This document shows positions 14,024 to 20,799 of a stretch of 20,799 nt of DNA, piece after piece; within the stretch, counting starts at the first letter, position 1, and each line of letters starts with the position of its first letter. Source of the DNA: an uncultured bacterium. GTDB lineage: Bacteria > Actinomycetota > Coriobacteriia > Coriobacteriales > Coriobacteriaceae. The notes below the pieces were generated by a model. It searched no databases. It was given only the letters and a program-made list of their open reading frames with translations, and was not told the DNA's origin. A program made the translations under genes and the position numbers. Location: positions 1 to 20,799 of the forward strand of contig CAJMPZ010000040.1 in the NCBI GenBank assembly GCA_905215445.1, written 5' to 3'.

Positions 14024-16345
14024 CTATCTAATCAGTTGTAGTATATCTGCTTTCATGCAATTATCAACCAACTTGTTTAATTGCTCCTCGCTTGTCGATA
14101 GTCCCTCTTTTTTCAAAATGTCGCGCACCTCGTTCTTAGTAATCGGCTTTTCAAACAACGAAAGCAAAGCGAACGAAAAATCATTAACCGCACACATTCT
14201 ATGGGTGGCACAACTCAGCAGTACTCTTAACCCCTCTTTTGAGCGTCCGACTTCTTTAACAAACGAACTTTTAACCAATTGAAAACCATTATCGTGCATT
14301 ACATAATCGGCATCGATATTTGTATTCAGCAATCCATAATGCAACAGTTCTTCTATCGCCCTTGTCAGCTCGAGGTCGCCCTGATCAAGAATAAGAGAAA
14401 TGCTACAATCGGCCTCCAATAAACGGGCCAACTTATGGTATACCAACTGGGAAACAGCATAGACATGATGGTATTCAGAATTATAGAAGTAGGCAAATGG
14501 CTCAACGAGCACGACAGAGGTCTTGGAATCCAGCCAGATTCGATCGGCTGGATTTAGACTAGTTAGCCGTCGCTTTACTTTGGTCAAATGTCCCTTATAC
14601 CTGACAGCGTGAATAGAATCTAGGATCCAGGTCACCTCTGAAATATGAAGCCGCTGGGGCAAGTCAATTGTGTCGCTACCGTTTATGACCTCTTGCATAT
14701 AAAAATCAATATGATGCTCATCAGCTAAGGATTTTGCTTCATTTAAAGTTAAACCAGTGCCTGAAACATAATCTACTTCGAGGCGCAAATCCTCATATTG
14801 GGACTGCGGCATTACAGAGACACCATACTTATCGGGATGATTCCAAACATCCGACCCCATAACGAGACCAAAATTCGTAAATCCTCTCGTGGAATATGGA
14901 ACACCACATACCTGTTTTGAATAATTCAAAACATTCTCTGTATAAGCTAAGGTGTTCAGAGCCTCTTCTTTAGTTTCGGTCGGAAAGCCAATCATAAAAA
15001 ATAGATGAACAGGAATACCCGCATTGAGACAATCATGGATATTGCGATCAATCCAATCAACTCTCGTGTTCTTCTTCATTAGATCAAGAACTCTTTGGTT
15101 GTATGACTCGAGGCCAAACTGAATCTGCCTACATCCACTTTGGTATATCTTGTTAAAAACGTCTGTACTTAGGGTTGGAGAGAACCTCGTTTCTCCATGC
15201 CAGAAAAACGTTTTTCCCGATGCGTTTATTTCATCCGCGAGTTGCTCCATTCTTTTGCCTTCGAATGTTTCATCCACAAAAGAGAAAACTCTCGTGCCGT
15301 ATTTTTCATTTAACCGACACATTATTTCAAATACTCTCGATATAGGCATCTTTCGGTAACAACCACCGGTAGCACCGGGAATGGTGCAGAAGGCGCAATG
15401 ATTAAAACACTGCCTAGAGGAATAAACCGGCAATATTAGCTCAGGCATGAAGTATTTAGAAAGGGCGAAGCCATCGAAATCGGGAACTGTATCGTTGATA
15501 AATGTTTGCTCAATCCGATGGTTTTTATATATCTTTCCACCTTTAGCATGGCAAAGGTTTGGAACACAGTCGAGATTGTCATCACCAGAGTCAAGAGCCT
15601 CAAGAAGACGTGCAAGCGGCTCTTCGCCGTCATACATCATTATCGAATCAATGTATTCAAAAAAGGGATGCCATTCTTTCATGCAGTCATCTGCTAAACG
15701 AGTAATGTAATTGCCGCCCAATGAGACGTGTTTAACAGATGGACATTCTTCTTTAATCAGTTTCGCTAACGTAACTGCAGAAATCAATTGGAAACAGCCG
15801 CTCACCGAAATCCCAATAAACTCGATTTTTTCCCTCTGAATACGCTTAAGAAAGGCAGTTTCATAGAAGGAAATAAACGGATTATGCAAGGTATCCGCAA
15901 GCGATTTCATTATTTCTGGTGTCGAATAATAATCATAGGGCAGATCTATGGAGTTGAACGTGTATTTAACTCCATATGAGACGTGATTTATGATATAGAG
16001 TGCATTTCTAAAAATGTTTTCAGCATATTGTCTTTCTTTTAGATTAAAGTATCTCTTCGATCTGAAAATATCTTTTGCCTCGTCAACATTAAGTGCCGAC
16101 TTTTGTATCAACTCGATTGTTAATTGGACATTCGAACTAAACGAATCCTTTGATTCCCGATACCTTTTACAGCACTCTTCGACATGTCTAAAAGATAGGA
16201 GGTCATCGTAAAATTCCACGTTTAAGTCAACAATGTCAACTTTGTATTGTTCAACCTCTTGAAGATATGACTTCAAAACAGGCAAGGCAAGATACGGCCC
16301 CACTGGACTCCATCCTGGGGGAAATACTAAAAGCGTTTTAGGCAT
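14024..16345 (-). CDS. B12-binding-type radical SAM enzyme with C-terminal PqqD-like modules
   Basis: A 773-residue protein. The N-terminal part (1-260) looks like a cobalamin-binding Rossmann domain: VFPPGWSPVGPYLALPVLKS at the start, DLNVEFYDDLL, GISVSGCFQLISAVTLAKL, VSLGGNYITRL (207-217) and MYDGEEPLARLLEAL. The His of the classical DxHxxG motif is not seen. The radical SAM core (about 305-500) has RQCFNHCAFCT with the CX3CX2C cluster at Cys313, Cys317 and Cys320; also FVDETFEG, FWHGETRF, QIQFGLES and FFMIGFPTET. The C-terminus (about 600-773) looks like two tandem winged-helix units (VSQLVYHKLARLLEA...ELLHYGLL and FALLSLFEKPITKNEVRDIL...), as in PqqD-type RRE domains that hold precursor peptides. 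It starts 7 bases after the MFS stop. B12-radical SAM enzymes typically methylate or rearrange unactivated carbons; the likely substrate is the peptide encoded just downstream. Confidence 0.85.
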   Translation of the reverse strand: MPKTLLVFPPGWSPVGPYLALPVLKSYLQEVEQYKVDIVDLNVEFYDDLLSFRHVEECCKRYRESKDSFSSNVQLTIELIQKSALNVDEAKDIFRSKRYFNLKERQYAENIFRNALYIINHVSYGVKYTFNSIDLPYDYYSTPEIMKSLADTLHNPFISFYETAFLKRIQREKIEFIGISVSGCFQLISAVTLAKLIKEECPSVKHVSLGGNYITRLADDCMKEWHPFFEYIDSIMMYDGEEPLARLLEALDSGDDNLDCVPNLCHAKGGKIYKNHRIEQTFINDTVPDFDGFALSKYFMPELILPVYSSRQCFNHCAFCTIPGATGGCYRKMPISRVFEIMCRLNEKYGTRVFSFVDETFEGKRMEQLADEINASGKTFFWHGETRFSPTLSTDVFNKIYQSGCRQIQFGLESYNQRVLDLMKKNTRVDWIDRNIHDCLNAGIPVHLFFMIGFPTETKEEALNTLAYTENVLNYSKQVCGVPYSTRGFTNFGLVMGSDVWNHPDKYGVSVMPQSQYEDLRLEVDYVSGTGLTLNEAKSLADEHHIDFYMQEVINGSDTIDLPQRLHISEVTWILDSIHAVRYKGHLTKVKRRLTSLNPADRIWLDSKTSVVLVEPFAYFYNSEYHHVYAVSQLVYHKLARLLEADCSISLILDQGDLELTRAIEELLHYGLLNTNIDADYVMHDNGFQLVKSSFVKEVGRSKEGLRVLLSCATHRMCAVNDFSFALLSLFEKPITKNEVRDILKKEGLSTSEEQLNKLVDNCMKADILQLIR

Positions 16346-16352
16346 ATCAACG

Positions 16353-17537
16353 TCACATCTTTCGCAAATAATTCAATTGAAACACAACTACCATCATAAT
16401 TGAAAATACACCAAGTCCTGTAACGAGAATTGAGAACATCGCGATGCTCGTGAACAGCGAAACAAGAAGTGTTGAAATAACAACAGCAACCGATTGCAAA
16501 GACTCCCTAATTGAAAACAGGCTTATCGATTCAGATCCGTCTCTCGCCAAATCCTGCAGCGATGTTATGAGAAGCACATCTTGAATGGCGTTTCCGGCAC
16601 CGACGATAAAAAGGGAAATAAACGATATCCCAGACGCATAGCGATAGCCAAACGCCAGATACGCACCGAGCGCAAGATACGTCACAAAACAATATGATTT
16701 AACGCAATCGGAACCACTGATTAAACGACCATATATTGTATTTCCGAACAACAGTCCGATTGTAAGACTACTCTGAAGGAATCCGTATTGTATCGATGAC
16801 GAGTCAAATTGCAATTGCGCTATAGCTGGCAAAAGAGAATTCAGAGAGCCGAATGCCACGCCACTAGAAATATCGATTAATAGGAAACCAATTGCCAAGT
16901 GCTTCGCGCTAAGATCACTAAATGCAGTCCTGTTTTTTTCATTTTTGCTTATTCCCTCTTTATCATTAACCTCGATAACCGACGGAACATCTCGCAGCAA
17001 CCAGAACGACGCGGCAAAAGAAAGCGCGTCTAATGCAAGAACAGCCTCCGCCCCAAATTGAGCGACAACAAAACCGCCGGCAACTGGCCCCAGAACCATC
17101 ATCAAATTCTGCAGGAACCCAAACGAATTATTAATTACGTCGCGATTGATACTATTCGTATTGGCTCTTAACAACGAGTAAAAGCAGGGCATTTCTACCG
17201 TTCGGCAAAGCGATACCGCGCACGTAATAGCAAACATACTCCATTTACTATCAACAAAAATATAGCAAACGAATAATCCCGCGCGAATTAAGTCTGCCAA
17301 TCTCATGGCCTGCAGTGTCCCGATACCCATCTTCTGAGGCAGCTGCGCGAGCGCAACTGAAAACAGAGAGGGGGCAAATCTGCAGCAGACCATCAAAGCA
17401 GTTGCAGAAACATCGTGAGTTACCTCGTAAATTAGCATTGGCAAAGCAATATTCGCACACCAATTGCCTATTTCGCTTATCCCTCTAGCAATATATAGGA
17501 CCCGAACCGGACGGCTAGCTCTCAATACCGTGAACAT
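16353..17537 (-). CDS. Major facilitator superfamily exporter
   Basis: A membrane protein of 394 residues, almost entirely hydrophobic segments consistent with about 10-12 helices. The start (SRPVRVLYIARGISEIGNWCANIALPMLIYEVTHD) and the following LMVCCRFAPSLFSVALAQLPQKMG are typical of the EntS/MFS_3 group of drug and siderophore exporters. Its start lies inside the 3' end of the DUF2087 gene (23-base overlap), with GAGG 9 bases before the ATG; a GTG one codon earlier is an alternative. In a peptide-maturation operon the natural role would be export of the finished product or self-protection. Substrate unknown. Confidence 0.85.
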   Translation of the reverse strand: MFTVLRASRPVRVLYIARGISEIGNWCANIALPMLIYEVTHDVSATALMVCCRFAPSLFSVALAQLPQKMGIGTLQAMRLADLIRAGLFVCYIFVDSKWSMFAITCAVSLCRTVEMPCFYSLLRANTNSINRDVINNSFGFLQNLMMVLGPVAGGFVVAQFGAEAVLALDALSFAASFWLLRDVPSVIEVNDKEGISKNEKNRTAFSDLSAKHLAIGFLLIDISSGVAFGSLNSLLPAIAQLQFDSSSIQYGFLQSSLTIGLLFGNTIYGRLISGSDCVKSYCFVTYLALGAYLAFGYRYASGISFISLFIVGAGNAIQDVLLITSLQDLARDGSESISLFSIRESLQSVAVVISTLLVSLFTSIAMFSILVTGLGVFSIMMVVVFQLNYLRKM

Positions 17538-17796
17538 CACGATTAACCTCGTATTTCAGGCCTCGTTCATCCCTTAATAGGAATCCATAATCAACCAAGT
17601 ACCGCCTCAACACGGCATAATCAGGATAGAGCTGTGACAGCACACGATTAACCTGAAGCTCCGTATAACTTGTATTTAATTCAAAGAAAGAGACGGCCCA
17701 TAGCAGCATGATTCTTTTATAGCTTTCCTTTTTTGGAATTGAAACCAGCTCGCCATTCTTGAGAAATCGTTTTTTAAAGTCTATTAGCTCATCCAT
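17515..17796 (-). CDS. Stand-alone DUF2087 protein, candidate regulator
   Basis: A 93-residue protein recognisable as DUF2087. It has the FKKRFLKNGELVSIPKKESYKR opening, the ELNTSYTELQVNRVLSQLYPDY middle and the diagnostic YAVLRRYLVDYGFLLRD (about 60-76). The domain is usually found fused behind an ArsR-type helix-turn-helix in transcription regulators; here it stands alone. GGAGG lies six bases before the ATG. It is the first gene of the AT-rich operon, translationally coupled to the MFS gene. A regulatory role is inferred from the family. In this context it could instead serve as a separate winged-helix partner for the precursor peptide. Confidence 0.8.
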   Translation of the reverse strand: MDELIDFKKRFLKNGELVSIPKKESYKRIMLLWAVSFFELNTSYTELQVNRVLSQLYPDYAVLRRYLVDYGFLLRDERGLKYEVNRDVHGIES

Positions 17797-17823
17797 TCAC
17801 ATCCTCCATTTCATACGCATCTA

Positions 17824-17852
17824 ATACTAAAAATGCATACGCTTTAGGTCAT
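17824..17852 (-). promoter_or_regulatory. Candidate promoter of the AT-rich operon
   Basis: On the minus strand, ATGACC (17852-17847) and TAGTAT (17829-17824) are exactly 17 bases apart, about 28 bases before the DUF2087 start codon. Four of six positions match consensus in each hexamer. Confidence 0.5.
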
Positions 17853-17870
17853 CGCATTCAGCTTCTTTAT

Positions 17871-17890
17871 TCGAACTAAACTCGAACTAA
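17871..17890. repeat. Tandem 9-base direct repeat upstream of the operon promoter
   Basis: TCGAACTAA occurs at 17871-17879 and again at 17882-17890, an 11-base period (about one DNA turn), roughly 53-72 bases upstream of the predicted RNA start. The spacing suits an activator or repressor binding one face of DNA. The regulator is unknown. Confidence 0.55.
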
Positions 17891-17896
17891 TCTAAA

Positions 17897-18115
17897 TTAT
17901 TTGCTCAGACACTCTTCGAAAGCTCGTTTTTCACTCTGAGTAAAATGCCCTTCCCAGTCAGTCCACGAACAGGAAGGCAACTCACAACGAGCGGAGTCGA
18001 AACCCTCTGCCGTCGGTCGTTCAAAATGCACGATAACCTTTTCGATATCGCCATCTGTAATCAGGTCAGAATGAATGACCTCGGTTCCATCTTCGAATGT
18101 CATATACGGGTACAT
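17897..18115 (-). CDS. Short protein of unknown function, possibly C-terminally truncated
   Basis: A 72-residue soluble protein beginning MYPYMTFEDGTEVIHSDL, followed by VIVHFERPTAEGFDSARCEL and WTDWEGHFTQSEKRAFEECL. The start at 18115 is set by GAGGTGG eight bases upstream. The frame is open to 18664, but that extension is antisense to the next gene and has no protein-like character. From memory it resembles a small family found in gut bacteria whose members continue about 15-20 residues further, so this copy may be shortened. I cannot name a function. It lies at the border of the AT-rich island and is divergent from the membrane protein gene at 18290. Confidence 0.65.
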   Translation of the reverse strand: MYPYMTFEDGTEVIHSDLITDGDIEKVIVHFERPTAEGFDSARCELPSCSWTDWEGHFTQSEKRAFEECLSK

Positions 18116-18289
18116 CACGTAAACCACCTCGCAAACATAAATCCAGTTTAGCATCAAGCTATCGCACCAAAGACAGCAAGCCCCCTTGATGAGTTGATGG
18201 TATCTGTTAAATGTCACGTACGATTCACATCTGGTGGGTACCCTGATGGCTACACGAAACGAAGCAGATTTACACCGGGAGGACCCCGT

Positions 18290-19240
18290 ATGACAACCAA
18301 GTACACCGACGCGCCGCGTACACGCGTCATGACTCCCGCCGCACTGAACAACGGCGTGCACGAGAACCATTCCATCGGCCAGACCATGGCCATTGCGCCC
18401 AAGAAAAAACTCTTTGACGACATTTCCATTCCCCAAATCATCGCCGGTGCCGCAGCTGCCGCAACGAGTGTCGCGCTTGCTTCCAAGATCGGCATCGCTG
18501 GATCGGTGATCGGCGCCGCCGTAAGCTCGGTCATCACCGTTGTATCCTCGCAGGTCTACCGCCACTTTATCTCCGCCAGCGCCGAAGCAATCAAGGGCAC
18601 GCATGCCGCTGTCGACTACCCTACCGGCGCCTACGAGCCCGTTGAGCCCAATGTCGAGGAGCACCTAGGTGGCGCCGCAACCACGCAGGAGATGCGCCAG
18701 GTTGTGGGACGCGCGACCACGGCGCGCGTCGCTCCCAACAGCCTGCGCGCCAAGGCGGCGGCCGAGCGCAGCCAGACGCAAAAGAAGGTCATCATCTTCT
18801 CGATCGCTATCGCCATAGTCGCGGTCATCGCCTGCGCCGGCGCCATCCTTATCACCACTGCCGGTGAGGGTCTGGGCGAGCGTCCCGAGCCGATCCTTTC
18901 GTCGCGCACGACCGATAGCGATGCAGATGGCAACACCCAGTCGCAGGATCAGCAGGCAAAGACGGACGATACGCAAGACAGTTCTACCTCTGCCAATTCA
19001 TCCTCGAACACCCAAAACCAATCGCAGGGCACCGATTCCTCTGCGAACAACAGCGGCACGCAATCCGGCACGACTGACTCAAGCCAAACGACTGACGGCT
19101 CTCAACCGAGCACGGGCGGCCAGACGAGCGACACCACGTCGGGAACGGGCACAGCAGGCAGCAGCAACAGCAATTCGAGTGACACCACATTGGGCACGAC
19201 ATCTAACAGCTCGAGCCAAGGCACGGCATCGGGCAACTAA
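18290..19240 (+). CDS. Membrane protein with Ser/Thr/Asn/Gln-rich C-terminal tail
   Basis: A 316-residue protein with three parts. First, a hydrophobic Ala/Gly/Ser-rich segment (about 47-88, IPQIIAGAAAAATSVALASK onward) that could be one or two glycine-rich membrane helices. Second, a clear transmembrane helix (about 167-190, VIIFSIAIAIVAVIACAGAI) after a basic stretch. Third, a low-complexity tail (about 205-316) made almost only of Ser, Thr, Gly, Asn, Gln and Asp. The tail is probably extracellular and flexible, like a wall-spanning stalk. GGGAGGA six bases before the ATG sets the start; the open frame reaches 18194 but lacks an SD there. The intergenic space 18116-18289 shows no other gene and no convincing promoter. 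It ends at a strong terminator. Function unknown. Confidence 0.75.
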   Translation: MTTKYTDAPRTRVMTPAALNNGVHENHSIGQTMAIAPKKKLFDDISIPQIIAGAAAAATSVALASKIGIAGSVIGAAVSSVITVVSSQVYRHFISASAEAIKGTHAAVDYPTGAYEPVEPNVEEHLGGAATTQEMRQVVGRATTARVAPNSLRAKAAAERSQTQKKVIIFSIAIAIVAVIACAGAILITTAGEGLGERPEPILSSRTTDSDADGNTQSQDQQAKTDDTQDSSTSANSSSNTQNQSQGTDSSANNSGTQSGTTDSSQTTDGSQPSTGGQTSDTTSGTGTAGSSNSNSSDTTLGTTSNSSSQGTASGN

Positions 19241-19270
19241 GCACTGCATCCCCAGATAGGCAACCTGTAC

Positions 19271-19305
19271 AACGGGCGCGAATCGATAGCGGTTCGCGCC
19301 CGTTT
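19271..19305 (+). terminator. Intrinsic terminator of the membrane protein gene
   Basis: A 12-bp perfect stem (AACGGGCGCGAA at 19271-19282 with 19293-19304), 10-base loop, then TTTGCCTT. It begins 30 bases after the stop codon. Confidence 0.8.
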
Positions 19306-19308
19306 GCC

Positions 19309-19337
19309 TTGGGTGCCGCCATGGCGAACGCTATGCG
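19309..19337 (+). promoter_or_regulatory. Candidate promoter of the LOTUS-like gene
   Basis: TTGGGT (19309-19314) and TATGCG (19332-19337) are 17 bases apart, directly after the preceding terminator. RNA would start near 19344, past the upstream ATG at 19338, which favours the downstream start chosen for this gene. Confidence 0.35.
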
Positions 19338-19376
19338 ATGGTAAGATGCTTTACGTGTGTAAAGAGGAGATTTGCC

Positions 19377-20684
19377 CTGAGCAAGACAATAGTTAGGCCC
19401 ACGCTATCGCTGGGCAACCACATCTATCTGTATCGCCTGCTGCGCGACGCGATTGGGTGCGGTAAGCAAACGTTTATGACGCAGGTCGAGGAGGCGCTCG
19501 CCGCCGGCGACATGGCCGCTTATGACTTGGGCTTCGAGTCCACGCGCGAGTTGCTCGAGGAACTCGACGACTGCATTAAACTGACCGTCTTTAAGGGCGG
19601 CCGCCTGTATGCCACCGTCATCGCCAACGAGGCATGGGATGCCGCCCTTGCCAAGGACGAGGACAAGCGCAAGGCTACCAAGGGCGCCAAGCAGTCCTAC
19701 AAAAAGAAGAAGCACGGCAAGAAGGACCTGAAGGCCGTGCGCCCCAAGCACGTTAAGCGTCCCGAGCCCGAAGCCATGGTTGGAGCCGTGCCGGAACCCG
19801 AACCCGAGACAGAGATCGAAGTCGCTATTGGAGTAACAGCAGAGGCCGAAACCGAAATCGCCGCCACGACCGATCCCGAAGTCATATCCGAGCAGGAAGC
19901 CACTGCGGAGCTCAACGAGGCATCCAAGTCGACAACCGAAGAGGCGGCTGGCCAGCCCGAGGCGCCCGTGTTCCAGAACCACGATGTCTTTGGCGACAAC
20001 ACCGAGGACAATCAGTCCGACGAGCTCGCGGATCAAGATGCTGCCGAGGCAACACCGGAGCCCGAGGCGCCCCAGCCTGCCATCTCGCTCACGGTTGTCT
20101 ACGACCCCGAGAACGCCAACGCCGGCATCACCACCATGGTATCCACGCCGGTCGAGGCCAAGCCGAGCATCGAGAACGAGAACGCAACGCAGGTTGAGAT
20201 TGAAACTGCAGCTGCAGACGCGCCCGTCACCGTGAAGCCCGCAGATTCCACAATCGAGCCGGAAACGACGCCGGAGCCCGCACCCGTCATCGAATCCGTG
20301 CCCACCTCTGCTTGCGACCAAATTCCCGCACCGGCACCGGCTCCGGCACCCGCAGCGGCCCCAACCCCCGCACCTGCAGCGCCCGCCATCCCCGAGGACT
20401 TCCCCGTCGATTTCGCAACCGAGGTCTTCTGCCCCGGCCCGCTTCTGCACCAGTTGTCGACCTATCTCCCCTACGGCGCCGACACGCTCGGCATCATCGG
20501 CGAGTACTACTGGATCGCCCGCGAGCGCGGTACCATCGAGGCCGCGCGAAACCGCGCAAGCTTCCCCCTGCACTACACGCAGGCCGGCGAGCGCCACGAA
20601 GTCACCGTGCGCATCCGCCGCAACACCACCGGCGGTCTCGGAGCCGCCTGGACCATCGACAAAGTTGAAGAATCCAACGAATAA
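19377..20684 (+). CDS. Three-part protein: LOTUS-like N-terminus, Pro/Ala/Glu-rich linker, conserved-looking C-terminus
   Basis: About 435 residues. The N-terminal ~85 residues (SKTIVRPTLSLGNHIYLYRL, then YDLGFESTRELLEELDDC and KLTVFKGGRLYATVIANEAW) resemble an OST-HTH/LOTUS-type winged helix, a fold linked to RNA binding; this is a loose resemblance. Next is a Lys-rich patch (KKKKHGKKDLK) and a ~230-residue acidic, low-complexity linker with PEPE and PAPAPA runs. The C-terminal ~95 residues (DFPVDFATEVFCPGPLLHQL, DTLGIIGEYYWIARERGTIE and a beta-rich end) look folded. The start is uncertain: AAGAGGAGA stands 7 bases before a CTG at 19377, giving a normal-looking N-terminus, while an ATG at 19338 lacks an SD. 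No membrane segments. It has its own terminator. Function unknown. Confidence 0.7.
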   Translation: MSKTIVRPTLSLGNHIYLYRLLRDAIGCGKQTFMTQVEEALAAGDMAAYDLGFESTRELLEELDDCIKLTVFKGGRLYATVIANEAWDAALAKDEDKRKATKGAKQSYKKKKHGKKDLKAVRPKHVKRPEPEAMVGAVPEPEPETEIEVAIGVTAEAETEIAATTDPEVISEQEATAELNEASKSTTEEAAGQPEAPVFQNHDVFGDNTEDNQSDELADQDAAEATPEPEAPQPAISLTVVYDPENANAGITTMVSTPVEAKPSIENENATQVEIETAAADAPVTVKPADSTIEPETTPEPAPVIESVPTSACDQIPAPAPAPAPAAAPTPAPAAPAIPEDFPVDFATEVFCPGPLLHQLSTYLPYGADTLGIIGEYYWIARERGTIEAARNRASFPLHYTQAGERHEVTVRIRRNTTGGLGAAWTIDKVEESNE

Positions 20685-20685
20685 C

Positions 20686-20725
20686 AAAACGCGGCGAACG
20701 TCACAAAAACGTTCACCGCGTTTTT
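20686..20725 (+). terminator. Intrinsic terminator of the LOTUS-like gene
   Basis: AAAACGCGG and GAACGT (20686-20701) pair with ACGTTC and CCGCGTTTT (20709-20724) across one mismatch, followed by TTTTTATT. It begins right after the stop codon. Confidence 0.88.
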
Positions 20726-20746
20726 ATTCTCTCAGGTTGAACAAAA

Positions 20747-20799
20747 GTCAGCGAAAACGCCCCTAAGCGAGCAAGGTGACGTGAAAGAGGAGGGAAGCG
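20747..20799 (+). repeat. Long palindromic repeat element, copy 2 (cut by the window end)
   Basis: Inverted copy of 6723-6775 with one difference (A at 20766 where copy 1 reads G on the same RNA strand). The window ends at the base of the hairpin tip, so the second half of the palindrome lies outside. It begins 21 bases after the terminator of the preceding gene, on the same strand, as copy 1 does for the nucleoid protein gene. Confidence 0.85.

Larger units (their letters stand above)
13800..17900. other. AT-rich island, probably acquired horizontally
   Basis: By eye this stretch is roughly 40% G+C (about 37% in a line counted near 14,050), while the genes on both sides are clearly GC-rich with strong third-position G/C. 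The change is abrupt: it begins just after the nadE start region and ends near the promoter of the DUF2087 gene. All four genes inside lie on one strand. I see no transposase, integrase, tRNA or matching end repeats. Confidence 0.8.

Noticed and set aside
18194..18289. Extended N-terminus (32 residues) of the membrane protein from an ATG at 18194
   Set aside because: No SD at that ATG, whereas GGGAGGA sits six bases before the ATG at 18290.
18116..18664. N-terminal extension of the small minus-strand protein to 255 residues
   Set aside because: The extension is antisense to the membrane protein gene and lacks protein character; a good SD precedes the ATG at 18115.
19404..20687. 427-codon minus-strand open frame opposite the LOTUS-like gene
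   Set aside because: Gly/Leu/Cys-rich low-complexity product mirrors the PA/PE linker codons; the plus strand has a promoter, SD and terminator.

Overview
The window looks like chromosome of a high-GC anaerobic actinobacterium of the Coriobacteriia, most likely Collinsella or a close relative. This is inferred from codon use, protein families and strong Shine-Dalgarno (SD) sites; no taxonomic marker gene is present. No tRNA, rRNA, insertion sequence or CRISPR array was seen.

Left part (1-2.4 kb, minus strand): a HigBA-type toxin-antitoxin pair with a small membrane protein gene, then an M20D amidohydrolase. The amidohydrolase diverges from a lysine/diaminopimelate operon on the plus strand (2.5-6.6 kb). 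That operon begins with a recognisable lysine riboswitch and encodes a single-frame LysA-DapA fusion (with a strong internal ribosome site for DapA), DapB and DapH. DapH implies the N-acetyl branch of the pathway. The divergent M20D enzyme and an aminotransferase at 10.4-11.6 kb are plausible suppliers of the missing deacetylase and transaminase steps.

Middle part (6.6-13.7 kb, genes on the minus strand): a convergent intergenic region packed with palindromes, an NdpA/YejK-type nucleoid protein, an Mbeg1/DUF2974-like hydrolase bracketed by two copies of a short repeat, L-lactate dehydrogenase, the aminotransferase and a two-domain glutamine-dependent NAD synthetase. An intrinsic terminator is wedged directly in front of the aminotransferase start codon.

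AT-rich island (about 13.8-17.9 kb, minus strand): a compact four-gene operon very different in base composition from its surroundings. It encodes a stand-alone DUF2087 protein, an MFS exporter, a 773-residue B12-binding-type radical SAM enzyme with two winged-helix/PqqD-like modules at its C-terminus, and a 36-residue acidic peptide with two cysteines and a very strong ribosome site. This has the layout of an undescribed RiPP (ribosomally made, post-translationally modified peptide) system and is the main discovery candidate.

Right part (17.9-20.8 kb): a short conserved-looking protein of unknown function, a two-segment membrane protein with a Ser/Thr/Asn/Gln-rich tail, and a three-part protein with a possible LOTUS-like N-terminus and a Pro/Ala/Glu-rich linker. 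The window ends inside a second copy of a long palindromic element also present at 6.7 kb. Read as RNA it folds into a ~105-nt hairpin capped by a cUUCGg loop, and the only difference between the copies keeps the base pair.
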